Assembly: GCA_963815445.1 (NCBI GenBank)
Contig: CAWFGV010000006.1
Coordinates: 248,001-312,000 of the forward strand
Source of the DNA: JANLYC01 sp963815445
GTDB lineage: Bacteria > Actinomycetota > Actinomycetes > Propionibacteriales > Nocardioidaceae
Length of the DNA: 64,000 nucleotides
Reading direction: 5' to 3'
The position numbers and the translations under genes were made by a program. A model generated the notes under the pieces. The model ran no database searches. It was not told the origin of the DNA and saw only the letters and a list, made by a program, of their open reading frames with translations. Each line of letters opens with the position of its first letter. Position 1 is the first letter of the stretch. Below are positions 46,101 to 53,291 of this stretch, piece by piece.

Positions 46101-46926
46101 CGGCAGCTCCTGGACGGTGTTCTTCGACGGCACCGCTCACGGGCTGACGACGGACAACCTCGACATCGACGCGATCTCCTTCGCAACGGGTGCCTCGGCG
46201 CCACCGCCACCGCCGCCGCCGCCGCCGTCCCAGCCGCTCTACTTCTCGACGTTCGGGAACAGCAACCCGCCCGGAGTCGGAGGGACGGCGGACGACGCCG
46301 ACATCTACAACTGGTCCGGCTCGACGTTCACTCGTCAGTTCGACGCGAGCGTGGCAGGCCTGCCGGGCAACGCCAACGTGGATGGCTACGACCGGGTCGA
46401 TGCGACGCACTTCTACCTGTCCTTCAGCGCGGCCAACACCAGCGTGCCGGGTCTGGGCAACGTGCAGGACGAGGACGTCGTCTACTACAACAACGGCGTC
46501 TGGTCGGTGTACTTCGACGGAACGGCGCACGGTCTGACGGCTGCCAACCAGGATCTGGATGCCATCAGCATCGTCGGCGGAACCCTGTACTTCTCCACGC
46601 TGGGCAACACCAACCCGACTGGAGTGACAGGAACGGCTGACGACGCCGACATCTACAGCTGGAACGGTACGTCGTTCGCCCGAGTCTGGGACGCCACGGC
46701 CAACGGTCTGGTCGGTGCTGCCAACGTCGACGGCCTCGTCTGGGTCGACGCGACGCACTTCTACCTGTCGTTCAGCCCACTCACCACCACGGTGCCGGGG
46801 CTGGGCGCGGTCGAGGACGAGGACGTCGTCTACAACAACGGTGGCGCCTGGTCGACCTACTTCGACGGGACCATCAACGGCCTCAACACCAACAATCTCG
46901 ATGTGGATGCCTTCGATGTCTCCTAA
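40138..46926 (+). CDS. Giant secreted scaffold-like protein (SdrD-B, IPT, beta-helix, C-terminal repeats)
   Basis: This protein of 2262 residues has a long-n-region Sec signal (MVALFMPVTTLVTLPVLFSP, cleavage after AEA near residue 60). SdrD-B/CNA-B-like beta domains follow (GHVFEDNAQTNGTLDANEAG near 205, GYVFNDTNRNGVKDPGEKGI near 487). Next are an IPT/TIG-like domain (about 1075-1165) and a right-handed parallel beta-helix (about 1170-1750, NNTIANN/NNIF-type repeats, GGGI). Four ~110-residue C-terminal repeats (about 1776-2262) are split by poly-Pro linkers. There is no LPXTG signal or C-terminal anchor. ATG 40138 is 8 bases after GGGAAGG. It is the first gene of a seven-gene operon and is probably an extracellular matrix or scaffold protein (inference). 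Confidence 0.85.
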   Translation: MRRSSTSLTTTSSSSKQRVGVSATKKSVLRRMGTAMVALFMPVTTLVTLPVLFSPAEAATTSTLAVNVVSARTEPRAPGGAVTKGDPISNFRWMVNVDATGTTDQRSPAPGSGCAATDPGYPDSCRWQSIDEPSGWAPIYAQGNQDELPLAGIPDGRYLISVLSDGFKIDGAHFCVDNAPPAEPGCANPLSGPITVSMQPDPLPDATLRGHVFEDNAQTNGTLDANEAGLAGFQAQVNDTLGEVSTDVYGNPLCTTYVGEDPDTHVINPGDLDPDGVPVVDAIGGRCLSDSTGMLTVPHLGTNRYTLSAVPPQGPKWIQTTTLEGNHDYDAWMIEGDTGYDQTFTQGGEPIPLPIFGYVHALHNGAPLDASAAGHIKGAVVGIKTYTPPKGGDFDFWGGNTGTKVGEAIDQPWLSLTDLQLGDQAVWIGQGNSDGTFDIAGVPDGDYSLTWWDEPQNYNVNSINVTVSGGQVVQMGKLPLNGWWTVFDGYVFNDTNRNGVKDPGEKGIPNFTLTMRQRQNTLLDRGTPTAVTDANGYYKFENGYPWGEWLVEEAYNDSYYTTGVTFQTDNQPKPTTIKGAGVDVSVLPIIGLSGQLDWGVHAYDPTGANGIDPRNGGIVGTVSYDTTRNELDPQYAASEDWQSGVSGVPVELYDTIPCDTNPGTPCDANDQYELAPDGSYAQGNLLNTYVSESWQRPQGCTARDVDGNPLVHMADNASNYDENVLVPTQETDGECISSFMQGIQYGPYATDQGTPDANFGASVNGNYGFGDGCFNGTLDASDPENPVCTGGDFTPLGSGDYLVHIAIPDDATGKPMYNVTQEEDVNIARGDQIVPQVPPPACAGALHTVDLGNDGQDNYPPVVGDGGVTNDVPVGVTVAASTPVDNEPFVGMGGSPYEGTPKPMCDTKLVRVNNGKSIVPMFNIFTDVPVPARLRAVIIDDLQFSNDPRSIMFGEKKGLAFAPVGFYDFNNKLDYTAETDFNGIYDVLMPSTDHISCPTPSGVCAGMYRVVANDPGIPGHLNPNFNPRFATHAAGGEAMPGMMTFADLAPTQVGLTIESPATGVSQAITCPLEPTTPQLLAVSKPYVGTTGSRNFNIQGTGFGATKGTGKVTLDGTIVLPTTAWNNTSIDVTVPTGTAVGAHQLEITGDNGQTTVNGLTFHVLGTGYNPLVYEVGPGKTYPLIQNALDVAQGHTQALVVVYPGNPDPSNPRINPRGAYYENLIMTSPVKLQGVGPGGFQGNTYIPGSGIDASAFGTDNDVATAWYNKVGALTWSGNQTVNDGAGVYVLASANATNAANTARQFTSTFKASIDGFDIRGGRQDGFPGNINDLNGANTGLPPTIVTQGGAIFANSYARNLQITNNVVENNASGYGTIRIGTPDVAAPDTSQHNENVRIADNRIITNAGTNLAGGIGLYAGSDNYEVTHNDICGNFSLEYGGGMTVYGRSPNGKIHHNRIYYNMSNDEGGGIMIAGQLAATPSDLSPGSGPVDIYANQIQANLANDDGGGIRFLMAGGGPNGMDPMNVYNNTIANNVSTHEGGGISLDDAPNVRVYNNTIAKNLTTATAVTSNGQAAPAGLSTAANSDLLQAVLPSGSPTFSKPLLFNNIFWDNRAGTRAGLTVHGIGIAGDSTPIDEWDMGLADGGGVLTPTNSVIQQDPNGLHQYVADASNSSVDPAFPGTPYDVSVSFSTWRQNPAFVDATLVTSEVPPNLMGDYHLGACPGSSACNLGAASSGGVNAPATDIDDQARPALGGFDAGSDEFAAAAPPPPPPPPSADFYFSTFGNSNPPGVTGTADNADIYRWNGSVYSREWDATAFGLPTGANVDGFSRVDATHFYMSFTGTVNVPGLGNVQDEDVVYNDNGVWSLWFDGSTHGVGGTVDVGAISVVGTTLYFSTNNAAVPPGAGAASSGDNSDVYRWNGGNSFTRMVDASAAPFNLPNSGSFTGTTNPNVDGLIYVDPTHFYMSFSNANTTVPGLGSVQDEDILYFNGSSWTVFFDGTAHGLTTDNLDIDAISFATGASAPPPPPPPPPSQPLYFSTFGNSNPPGVGGTADDADIYNWSGSTFTRQFDASVAGLPGNANVDGYDRVDATHFYLSFSAANTSVPGLGNVQDEDVVYYNNGVWSVYFDGTAHGLTAANQDLDAISIVGGTLYFSTLGNTNPTGVTGTADDADIYSWNGTSFARVWDATANGLVGAANVDGLVWVDATHFYLSFSPLTTTVPGLGAVEDEDVVYNNGGAWSTYFDGTINGLNTNNLDVDAFDVS

Positions 46927-46966
46927 CAACGCTCACAACGGCCCTACGAAGGGATCAGGTGACCCC

Positions 46967-48376
46967 ATGAGCCACCCCGCAAGCAACCCTGGGAACGACT
47001 CCACGGACCTCGAGGCGATGAGCCTCAGGTCAGGGTTCGACCGCCGGCGCTTCCTCAAGCTGACCGGCGGCGCGGCGGCCGCGTGCAGCTTCACGTGGGC
47101 CGGCAAGATCCTGCTGCCCGAGGCCGCGGCCGGTGCGGGGGCGACGCCGGATCTCTACTGGGGTGGCACCGACGGCTGGATCCACCTGCCGCCGACCCCG
47201 GCGATCCCGCCGTTCCACCCGGACGTGCTGGCGCCGGACCTGATGACGACCTACATCTTCGGGTTCCGGAACCTGACGAAGTTCTACACCCCCAATCCGG
47301 CCGACAACACGTTGCTGCACAACCAGAAGAACCACGCCCAGCACTCGGCGCCGCTCTTCTGGGCCAAGCAGTTCGACCCGAACAACCCGGTGGACTTCAA
47401 CGTCCGGCTGACCAACCTTGGCCTGGCGCTGCGGCCGGACCTGTTCGACGCGCACACGCTGCACTGGCACGGATTCCGCAACGTCATCCCGTTCTTCGAC
47501 GGGGAGCCGACCGGGTCCGTCTCGGTGCCGAGCGGCCGCGAGTTCACCTACGCCTACCGGCCGCGTGACCCAGGCACGTACATGTACCACTGCCACGTCG
47601 AGGACGTGGAGCACGTGCACATGGGCATGACGGGCCTCGTCTTCGTTCGTCCCCTGCAGGACGGGACGAACCACGGTGGCTTCACCAAGTTCATGTACAA
47701 CGACGGGGACGGCTCGACGGGCTACAACCGTGAGTTCGCCATGTTCCTGTCGGAGGTCTGGGCCGAGGCGCACTGGGCAGATGCCCACATCCAGCTGCCG
47801 GAGTGGAGCGACTACCGGGCCGACTTCAGCCTGCTGAACGGCCGGGTCTACCCCGACACGGTCGCACCCAACGCGCCGGTCGACGGCCCGTCGGTCAACG
47901 CGATCGACTTCAAGACGGACGTGGATGGCCACCTGGTGCCACCGGTCGGCTTCGACAAGCTCCAGAACCAGCCGCAGTCATCGCTGGTCCGTTGCAACGC
48001 GGGCGAACGAGTCGCACTGCGGTTCGCCAACCTCGGCTTCCGGGAGCAGGCGATGACCATCACTGGGATCCGGATGAAGGTCGTCGGTCGCGACGCCACC
48101 CCGATGGTGGGCCGCGACGGTACCGACGACGCGTACGAGACCGACACCCTCAACATCGGGCCGGGCGAAAGCTACGACGTGGTGTTCACCGCCCCGGCCT
48201 ATCAGGGGACGGGCTCGGGACCGGATCCGCACGACACCTACATGCTCTACAACCGCAACTTCCAGCGCTCCAACAACCTGGCACCAGGCGGCTTCGGTGG
48301 CCAGGCAACCGAGATCCACGTGTACCCGAGTGGACGCCTCGGCGCACAGGCATATCCGAACGACTGGGCCAGCTGA
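46967..48376 (+). CDS. Two-domain multicopper-oxidase-like protein 1, domain-1 copper ligands intact
   Basis: This 469-residue cupredoxin protein has a Tat signal (DRRRFLKLTGGAAAACSF). Domain 1 carries DAHTLHWHGF (His163, His166, His168) and YMYHCHVEDVEHVHMGM (His208, Cys209, His210, His216, Met221). That is a complete type-1 site plus two HxH pairs of a trinuclear centre. In domain 2 the places for HPxHxH and HxH are REQAMTITGIRMKVVGRD and YMLYNRNFQ, without copper ligands. Two-domain multicopper oxidases build each trinuclear centre from domain 1 of one subunit and domain 2 of the next, so this protein needs a partner. It lies 40 bases after the scaffold gene and six before the next paralogue. 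Confidence 0.88.
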   Translation: MSHPASNPGNDSTDLEAMSLRSGFDRRRFLKLTGGAAAACSFTWAGKILLPEAAAGAGATPDLYWGGTDGWIHLPPTPAIPPFHPDVLAPDLMTTYIFGFRNLTKFYTPNPADNTLLHNQKNHAQHSAPLFWAKQFDPNNPVDFNVRLTNLGLALRPDLFDAHTLHWHGFRNVIPFFDGEPTGSVSVPSGREFTYAYRPRDPGTYMYHCHVEDVEHVHMGMTGLVFVRPLQDGTNHGGFTKFMYNDGDGSTGYNREFAMFLSEVWAEAHWADAHIQLPEWSDYRADFSLLNGRVYPDTVAPNAPVDGPSVNAIDFKTDVDGHLVPPVGFDKLQNQPQSSLVRCNAGERVALRFANLGFREQAMTITGIRMKVVGRDATPMVGRDGTDDAYETDTLNIGPGESYDVVFTAPAYQGTGSGPDPHDTYMLYNRNFQRSNNLAPGGFGGQATEIHVYPSGRLGAQAYPNDWAS

Positions 48377-48381
48377 CCGCC

Positions 48382-49716
48382 ATGACGAGATTGGGCACTG
48401 CCATGAAAGCGAAGACCTACCGCCGCCGCGGCCGCACGATGCTCATCGTCGGCGCGATGGCACTCTCGGCCGCTGCGGCCACGCTCACCGGCGGCGCGCC
48501 GGCGACCGCCGACACGGCGCCGCGGGTCGGCATCGTCTGCACGACCGGGTCCGGGGGCGTGGCCGACCACCCGATCTTCAACCTCACGACGAAGACCGGG
48601 TACATCAGCCTTCCCGACGGCAACACCGCCTTCATGTGGGGCTACTCGAGCGGTTTCGACGAGTTCCAGCACCCGGGACCGGTGCTGTGTGTGCACGAAG
48701 GTGACACGGTGACCGTCATCCTGCACAACACGCTTCCCGACGCGGCCTCCATCGTCTTCCCCGGCCAGCAGAAGGTGCTGGCCGATGGAGCGCCGGCCCA
48801 CCGCGAGCTCAACGTCAGCGGCAACGTCACCTCGCTCACGAACACCGCTGCCGCCGTCAGCGGGACGGTCACGTACAGCTTCGTGGCAGGCGATCCCGGT
48901 ACGTACATCTACCAGTCGGGCACCAACCCGGAGAAGCAGGTTCGGATGGGCCTGTTCGGGGCGCTGATCGTGCGGCCCACGCTGGGTGACAACTACGCCT
49001 ACGACAGCGCCGACAGCCGCTTCAACGCCAACGAAGAGTTCATGGTGCTGCTGTCGGAGATCGACCCGTACCAGCACGCGGCCGTCGAGGCCGGCAAGAC
49101 CTTCAACCTGAACAACTACCACCCGCGCTACTGGCTGATCAACGGCCGCGGCTTCCCCGACAGCATCGCGGACAACGGTGCCTCCTGGCTGCCGACCCAG
49201 CCGTACGGCGCACTGGCTCAGGTCAAGGAGTACGACCCCGCGACGCATCCGTACTCGGGGCTTGCCCGCTACCTGAACGTCGGTTCGGAGGACTACCCCT
49301 TCCACCCCCACGGCAACAACGGCCGTGTCATCGGACGGGACGGACACGAGCTGAAGTCGGCCAGTGGCGAGGACGGGTCATTCGAGAAGTTCGCGATCAA
49401 CGTCGGCCCCGGCCAGACGTGGGACGTCAGCTTCCGCTGGTACGACGCCGAGCACTACAGCCCGACCAACCCGGTCCCGGTGACGGTGCCGAACCTGCAG
49501 AACTCGGTGATCGGTGCCTACTACAGCGGTAGCCCCTACCTGGGCACCAAAGAGGTGCTGCCGCCGGGGACGGCATCACTGAACCAGTGCGGCGAGTACT
49601 ACATCATCTCGCACAACCACGCGCTGTTCCAGATCACCTCATGGGGCGCCACCATGACCGGGCCGATCACGTACATGCGGATCGACCCGCCCTCGCCCAA
49701 CAACTGCGGATCCTGA
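48382..49716 (+). CDS. Two-domain multicopper-oxidase-like protein 2, domain-2 HxH pairs intact
   Basis: This protein of about 444 residues has a Sec-like signal (hydrophobic MLIVGAMALSAAAATLTG). It is a paralogue of the preceding protein (LLSEIDPYQ, HPRYWLINGRGFPDS). Domain 1 has lost the ligands: ASIVFPGQ replaces the HWHG region and TYIYQSGTNPEKQ replaces the YHCH region. Domain 2 keeps two HxH pairs, YPFHPHGNNGRVIGRDG (His308, His310) and IISHNHALFQ (His411, His413). The type-1 Cys is Asn412 and the type-1 His is Tyr. The retained ligands complement those of protein 1. ATG 48382 is used; ATG 48403 is possible. Confidence 0.85.
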   Translation: MTRLGTAMKAKTYRRRGRTMLIVGAMALSAAAATLTGGAPATADTAPRVGIVCTTGSGGVADHPIFNLTTKTGYISLPDGNTAFMWGYSSGFDEFQHPGPVLCVHEGDTVTVILHNTLPDAASIVFPGQQKVLADGAPAHRELNVSGNVTSLTNTAAAVSGTVTYSFVAGDPGTYIYQSGTNPEKQVRMGLFGALIVRPTLGDNYAYDSADSRFNANEEFMVLLSEIDPYQHAAVEAGKTFNLNNYHPRYWLINGRGFPDSIADNGASWLPTQPYGALAQVKEYDPATHPYSGLARYLNVGSEDYPFHPHGNNGRVIGRDGHELKSASGEDGSFEKFAINVGPGQTWDVSFRWYDAEHYSPTNPVPVTVPNLQNSVIGAYYSGSPYLGTKEVLPPGTASLNQCGEYYIISHNHALFQITSWGATMTGPITYMRIDPPSPNNCGS

Positions 49717-49733
49717 GAGAGACGGGCAGAATC

Positions 49734-52715
49734 ATGACTCGACTGACGCTGAAGAGGGTAGCCACCTCTCTCCTGACCGGTGGCATGCTGGCCGCGCTGG
49801 CGCTCGTCGCCACGCCGGCCAGCCCGGCCAACGCCGCTGCGGTCCCGATCGACCTCTACGCCGTCACCGGCACCACTGTGCTGCCGGTGCCGAGCGGGAG
49901 CCCGAACGTGCCCGTGTTGGGCTACAACACGTCCGCCGGCCTCGTCACGAAGCCCGGTGGTCCGACGCTGACCGTTGCGCAGGATGACGTGGTCACGATC
50001 ACGTTGCACAACCAGCTGACGGAGCCGACCGGCCTGCTCATCAACGGTCAGTCGATGGTGCCGGACCTGACGGGCGTGGCAGGCGGCGGAACCAAGGCCT
50101 ACACGTTCACCGCGAGCCGCCCGGGCACCTACCTCTACGAGGCCGCCCTGCTCCCCAACGCCGAGCACCAGGTGGCCATGGGTCTGTATGGAGCGCTCGT
50201 CGTCACGCCGACGGCCGGCACCGGACAGGCTTACGCCGACGCCAGCACAGCGTTCGACGACTCCGCGGTGATGCTCCTCAGCGAGATCGACCCCGCGCTG
50301 AACAAGGCCGCCAACCCCGCGGCCTTCGACATGCGCAAGTACGCGCCGCGTTACTTCCTCATCAACGGCCAGACCTACCCGGACATCGCACCGATCGAGA
50401 CCACCGGCGGCAACAAGGTGCTGCTGCGCTACGTCAACGCCGGTGTCCAGTACCACTCCATGGGAGTCCTGGGCACACGCCAGAACGTCATCGCCCTGGA
50501 CGGCAACCCGTTGAACTTCCCGCGGCAGTACGTCGCCGAGACCTTCGGACCGGGTCAGACGGCGGACGCGCTGGTGACGCCGCCGGGCTCTGACCAGGAC
50601 GCCTTCCTGTCTCTGTACGACGCCAACCAGGCCTTCCACAACACCAACACGACGGGCATGGGCGGCATGCTCACGTCCCTGCACGCCGTGGCCAACCTCG
50701 CCAGCGGTGGCGACGTCTCCGGCCCGGCGACGCGTGACGTCGCGCTCGCCGTCAACGGAACCCTCAGCGCCACCATCGACGACAGCGCCAACGGCAACTC
50801 GAACGTCGCGGGTGCCGAGTACTACGTCGACGACGTCAGCGGTGCGGGAACGGCGATGACGGGCACGTTCGGCTCACCGACCGCGAGTGTCACTGCCACC
50901 TCGGTCACGATTCCGTCCGGAGACCACGTCATCTACGTCCGCGGGCAGGACGGCCCCGGAAACTGGGGACCGTTCAGCTCGGTGCTGGTCAACGGTGGCG
51001 ACGCCGGCGGCCCCACCACCAGCGGAGTCGTGCTGACGCCGAAGATCACCAACAATGTGCGGACCACCGGCATCGACGTCACGGCAACCGCCGACGACCG
51101 AGCCAGCGGCGGCTCCAACATCATGGGCGGTGAGTACTCCATCGGCAGTGCGGCAGCGTCAGCCGGCTCAGGCTCGCCCATGTTGCCGAACGTGAACGCA
51201 CCTGTCGCCAGCGTGGATGCCACGATCCCGAACACGGTGATCAACGGCCTGCCCGAGGGGACCAACCAGGTGTGGGTCCGAAGCCAGGACGCCCAGGGCA
51301 ACTGGGGTGACGCTGTGTTTGCCAACCTGATCATGGACAACACGGTCCCGACCACAGCCGGTGTCGTGGTGGATCCCACGCCCAACAACGGCACGCTGTC
51401 CGTCAACCCGGGCTGGCCATACGTGCGGGTGACGGCCAACCTGACCGACCCGCTCGGCGGTGGCGTGAACTCCGGGATCAAGGGAGGCGAGCTCTTCATC
51501 GACACGGTCGGCGCCAACGGCACGGGTATTGGACTGGTGGCTCTGGACGGGGTCTTCAACTCCACGTCCGAGACGGCCTATGCGGACATCCCGCTGTCCA
51601 CCGTGCAGCAGATGACCAACGGCAGCCACACCATGTACATCCACGCCAAGGACGTCGCCGGCAACTGGGGCGGCACCGCGAGTGCGGTCCTGGTGGTCGA
51701 CAAGGTTGCTCCGACGGTCAGCGGCGTCAACGCCTCGCCGAACCCGACCCAGGGTGCCACGACGGTCGCGCTGACCGCCACGGGCAACGACGTCGGAACC
51801 TCGGTGACGAAGGCTGAATGGTTCGTGGGAACGGACCCGGGCTACGGCAACGCGAACGCGATGACCGTCTCGGGTTCAGGCCCGTGGAGCTTGAGCGCCA
51901 CCGTCAACGTCGGCGGCTGGAACGAGGGCACCTACACGATCAAGGTGCGCACCAAGGATGCCGCCGGCAACTGGGGCGCCACCGCGAGCGTCGTGCTGAC
52001 CGTGTCGCACCCGCTGTTCTACTCGACCTTCGGGAACACCAACCCGCCGGGAGTGGCTGGAACTGCGGATGACGCGGACATCTACAACTGGAGCGGCGCC
52101 GCCCACAGCAGGGTGATCGACGTCTCCGTGGCGCCGTACAACCTGCCCGCTGCTGCCAACGTGGACGGCTTCGACCGAGTTGACGCCACCCACTTCTACA
52201 TGTCCTTCAGCGCCGCCAACACCGCGGTGCCAGGACTGGGCAACGTGCAGGACGAGGACGTCGTCTACTGGAACGGCAGCAGCTGGTCGGTCTGGTTCGA
52301 TGGCACCGCTCACGGTCTGACGGCGAACAACCAGGACCTGGATGCGATCAGCATCATCGGTGGGACCCTCTACTTCTCGACGTTGGGTAACACCAACCCG
52401 CCAGGAGTGGCCGGAGTCGCCGACGACGCCGACATCTACCGGTACAACGGAGGCAGCTCCTACACCCGGATGTGGGACGCCACCGCCAACGGCCTGGCCG
52501 CTGCGGCGAACGTCGACGGCCTGGTGTGGGTTGACGCGACGCACTTCTTCCTGTCCTTCAGCCCGACCACCACGACGGTGCCAGGGTTGGGTGGCGTGCA
52601 GGACGAGGACGTCGTGTTCGACAACAACGGCACCTGGTCGACGTACTTCGACGGTACGGCCCATGGTCTCGGGACCTCGGCCAACCTCGACGTCGATGCC
52701 TTCGATATTCCGTAA
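49734..52715 (+). CDS. Two-domain cupredoxin protein 3, ligand-free, with Ig-like and C-terminal repeats
   Basis: This 993-residue protein has a Sec signal (LLTGGMLAALALVATPASPA) and a cupredoxin pair (about residues 35-320) paralogous to the two upstream proteins (LLSEIDPALN, APRYFLINGQTYPD). Its copper positions are empty in both domains: GLLINGQ, YLYEAALLPNAEHQ, QYHSMGVLGTRQNVIALDG and SLYDANQAFH. About four Ig-like repeats follow (320-760, pattern GGxNIxGGEYSIG and NWG). Two copies of the ~110-residue C-terminal repeat shared with the scaffold and protease occupy 761-993. It is probably a structural, non-catalytic subunit that attaches the complex to the scaffold or envelope (inference). 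Confidence 0.85.
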   Translation: MTRLTLKRVATSLLTGGMLAALALVATPASPANAAAVPIDLYAVTGTTVLPVPSGSPNVPVLGYNTSAGLVTKPGGPTLTVAQDDVVTITLHNQLTEPTGLLINGQSMVPDLTGVAGGGTKAYTFTASRPGTYLYEAALLPNAEHQVAMGLYGALVVTPTAGTGQAYADASTAFDDSAVMLLSEIDPALNKAANPAAFDMRKYAPRYFLINGQTYPDIAPIETTGGNKVLLRYVNAGVQYHSMGVLGTRQNVIALDGNPLNFPRQYVAETFGPGQTADALVTPPGSDQDAFLSLYDANQAFHNTNTTGMGGMLTSLHAVANLASGGDVSGPATRDVALAVNGTLSATIDDSANGNSNVAGAEYYVDDVSGAGTAMTGTFGSPTASVTATSVTIPSGDHVIYVRGQDGPGNWGPFSSVLVNGGDAGGPTTSGVVLTPKITNNVRTTGIDVTATADDRASGGSNIMGGEYSIGSAAASAGSGSPMLPNVNAPVASVDATIPNTVINGLPEGTNQVWVRSQDAQGNWGDAVFANLIMDNTVPTTAGVVVDPTPNNGTLSVNPGWPYVRVTANLTDPLGGGVNSGIKGGELFIDTVGANGTGIGLVALDGVFNSTSETAYADIPLSTVQQMTNGSHTMYIHAKDVAGNWGGTASAVLVVDKVAPTVSGVNASPNPTQGATTVALTATGNDVGTSVTKAEWFVGTDPGYGNANAMTVSGSGPWSLSATVNVGGWNEGTYTIKVRTKDAAGNWGATASVVLTVSHPLFYSTFGNTNPPGVAGTADDADIYNWSGAAHSRVIDVSVAPYNLPAAANVDGFDRVDATHFYMSFSAANTAVPGLGNVQDEDVVYWNGSSWSVWFDGTAHGLTANNQDLDAISIIGGTLYFSTLGNTNPPGVAGVADDADIYRYNGGSSYTRMWDATANGLAAAANVDGLVWVDATHFFLSFSPTTTTVPGLGGVQDEDVVFDNNGTWSTYFDGTAHGLGTSANLDVDAFDIP

Positions 52716-52781
52716 CACCTGGCTCCGGCCGGCCTGCGCCCCCAACGGTGCAGGCCGGCTCTCGGAAGGAGACGCACCCTC

Positions 52782-53291
52782 ATGACAACAGACACCTTGC
52801 CCCGCGTGAGCGAAGAGCCACCCGCGGCTGAGAAGGCACCCCGTCGGCGGCGACGCTGGGTCGTGATCGTCCTGGCCGTGCTGCTCGTCGCGGGAGTCGG
52901 AGCTCGCATCTGGTGGCCCGATCGACCGGCCGACATCCGGTCCGGGACCACAGCGGTCAACGCCCAGGGGATGGCAGCACACTACGGAATCAACGTGTCA
53001 CTGCTCGGGGTGACGGCGGCCGGTGGCCTGATCGAGCTTCGCTACCAGGTGGTCGACCCGGACAAGGCGAGCCCGATCATCCATGACCCGTCACTCGCAC
53101 CCGCGCTCGTGGTCGAGGACGGCGGTGTGACGCTGCGGATGGCAGCGCCCCCGCACCACCACTCCGACCTGCGGCTCGGCGGTACCTACTTCTTCCTGAT
53201 GGCGAATGCGAACAACGCCATTCATTCCGGTGACCTGGTGACTCTGGTGATCGGAGACGTGCGACTCGAGCACATCCGGGCTCAGGGATGA
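52782..53291 (+). CDS. Single-pass membrane protein with His cluster
   Basis: This 169-residue protein has a cytoplasmic Arg-rich stretch, one membrane helix (WVVIVLAVLLVAGVGARIWW, about residues 26-45) and an extracytoplasmic domain of about 115 residues with MAAPPHHHSDLRLGGTYFF. The HHH motif and its position directly before the CopC-CopD gene (four-base overlap) suggest copper binding or delivery, but no family is recognised. A GGAAGGAG site precedes the ATG. Confidence 0.75.
   Translation: MTTDTLPRVSEEPPAAEKAPRRRRRWVVIVLAVLLVAGVGARIWWPDRPADIRSGTTAVNAQGMAAHYGINVSLLGVTAAGGLIELRYQVVDPDKASPIIHDPSLAPALVVEDGGVTLRMAAPPHHHSDLRLGGTYFFLMANANNAIHSGDLVTLVIGDVRLEHIRAQG

Noticed and set aside
45430..46235. 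Poly-proline tracts as possible sequencing artefacts
   Set aside because: The CCG/CCT/CCC runs stay in frame and separate complete repeat units, as expected for natural linkers.
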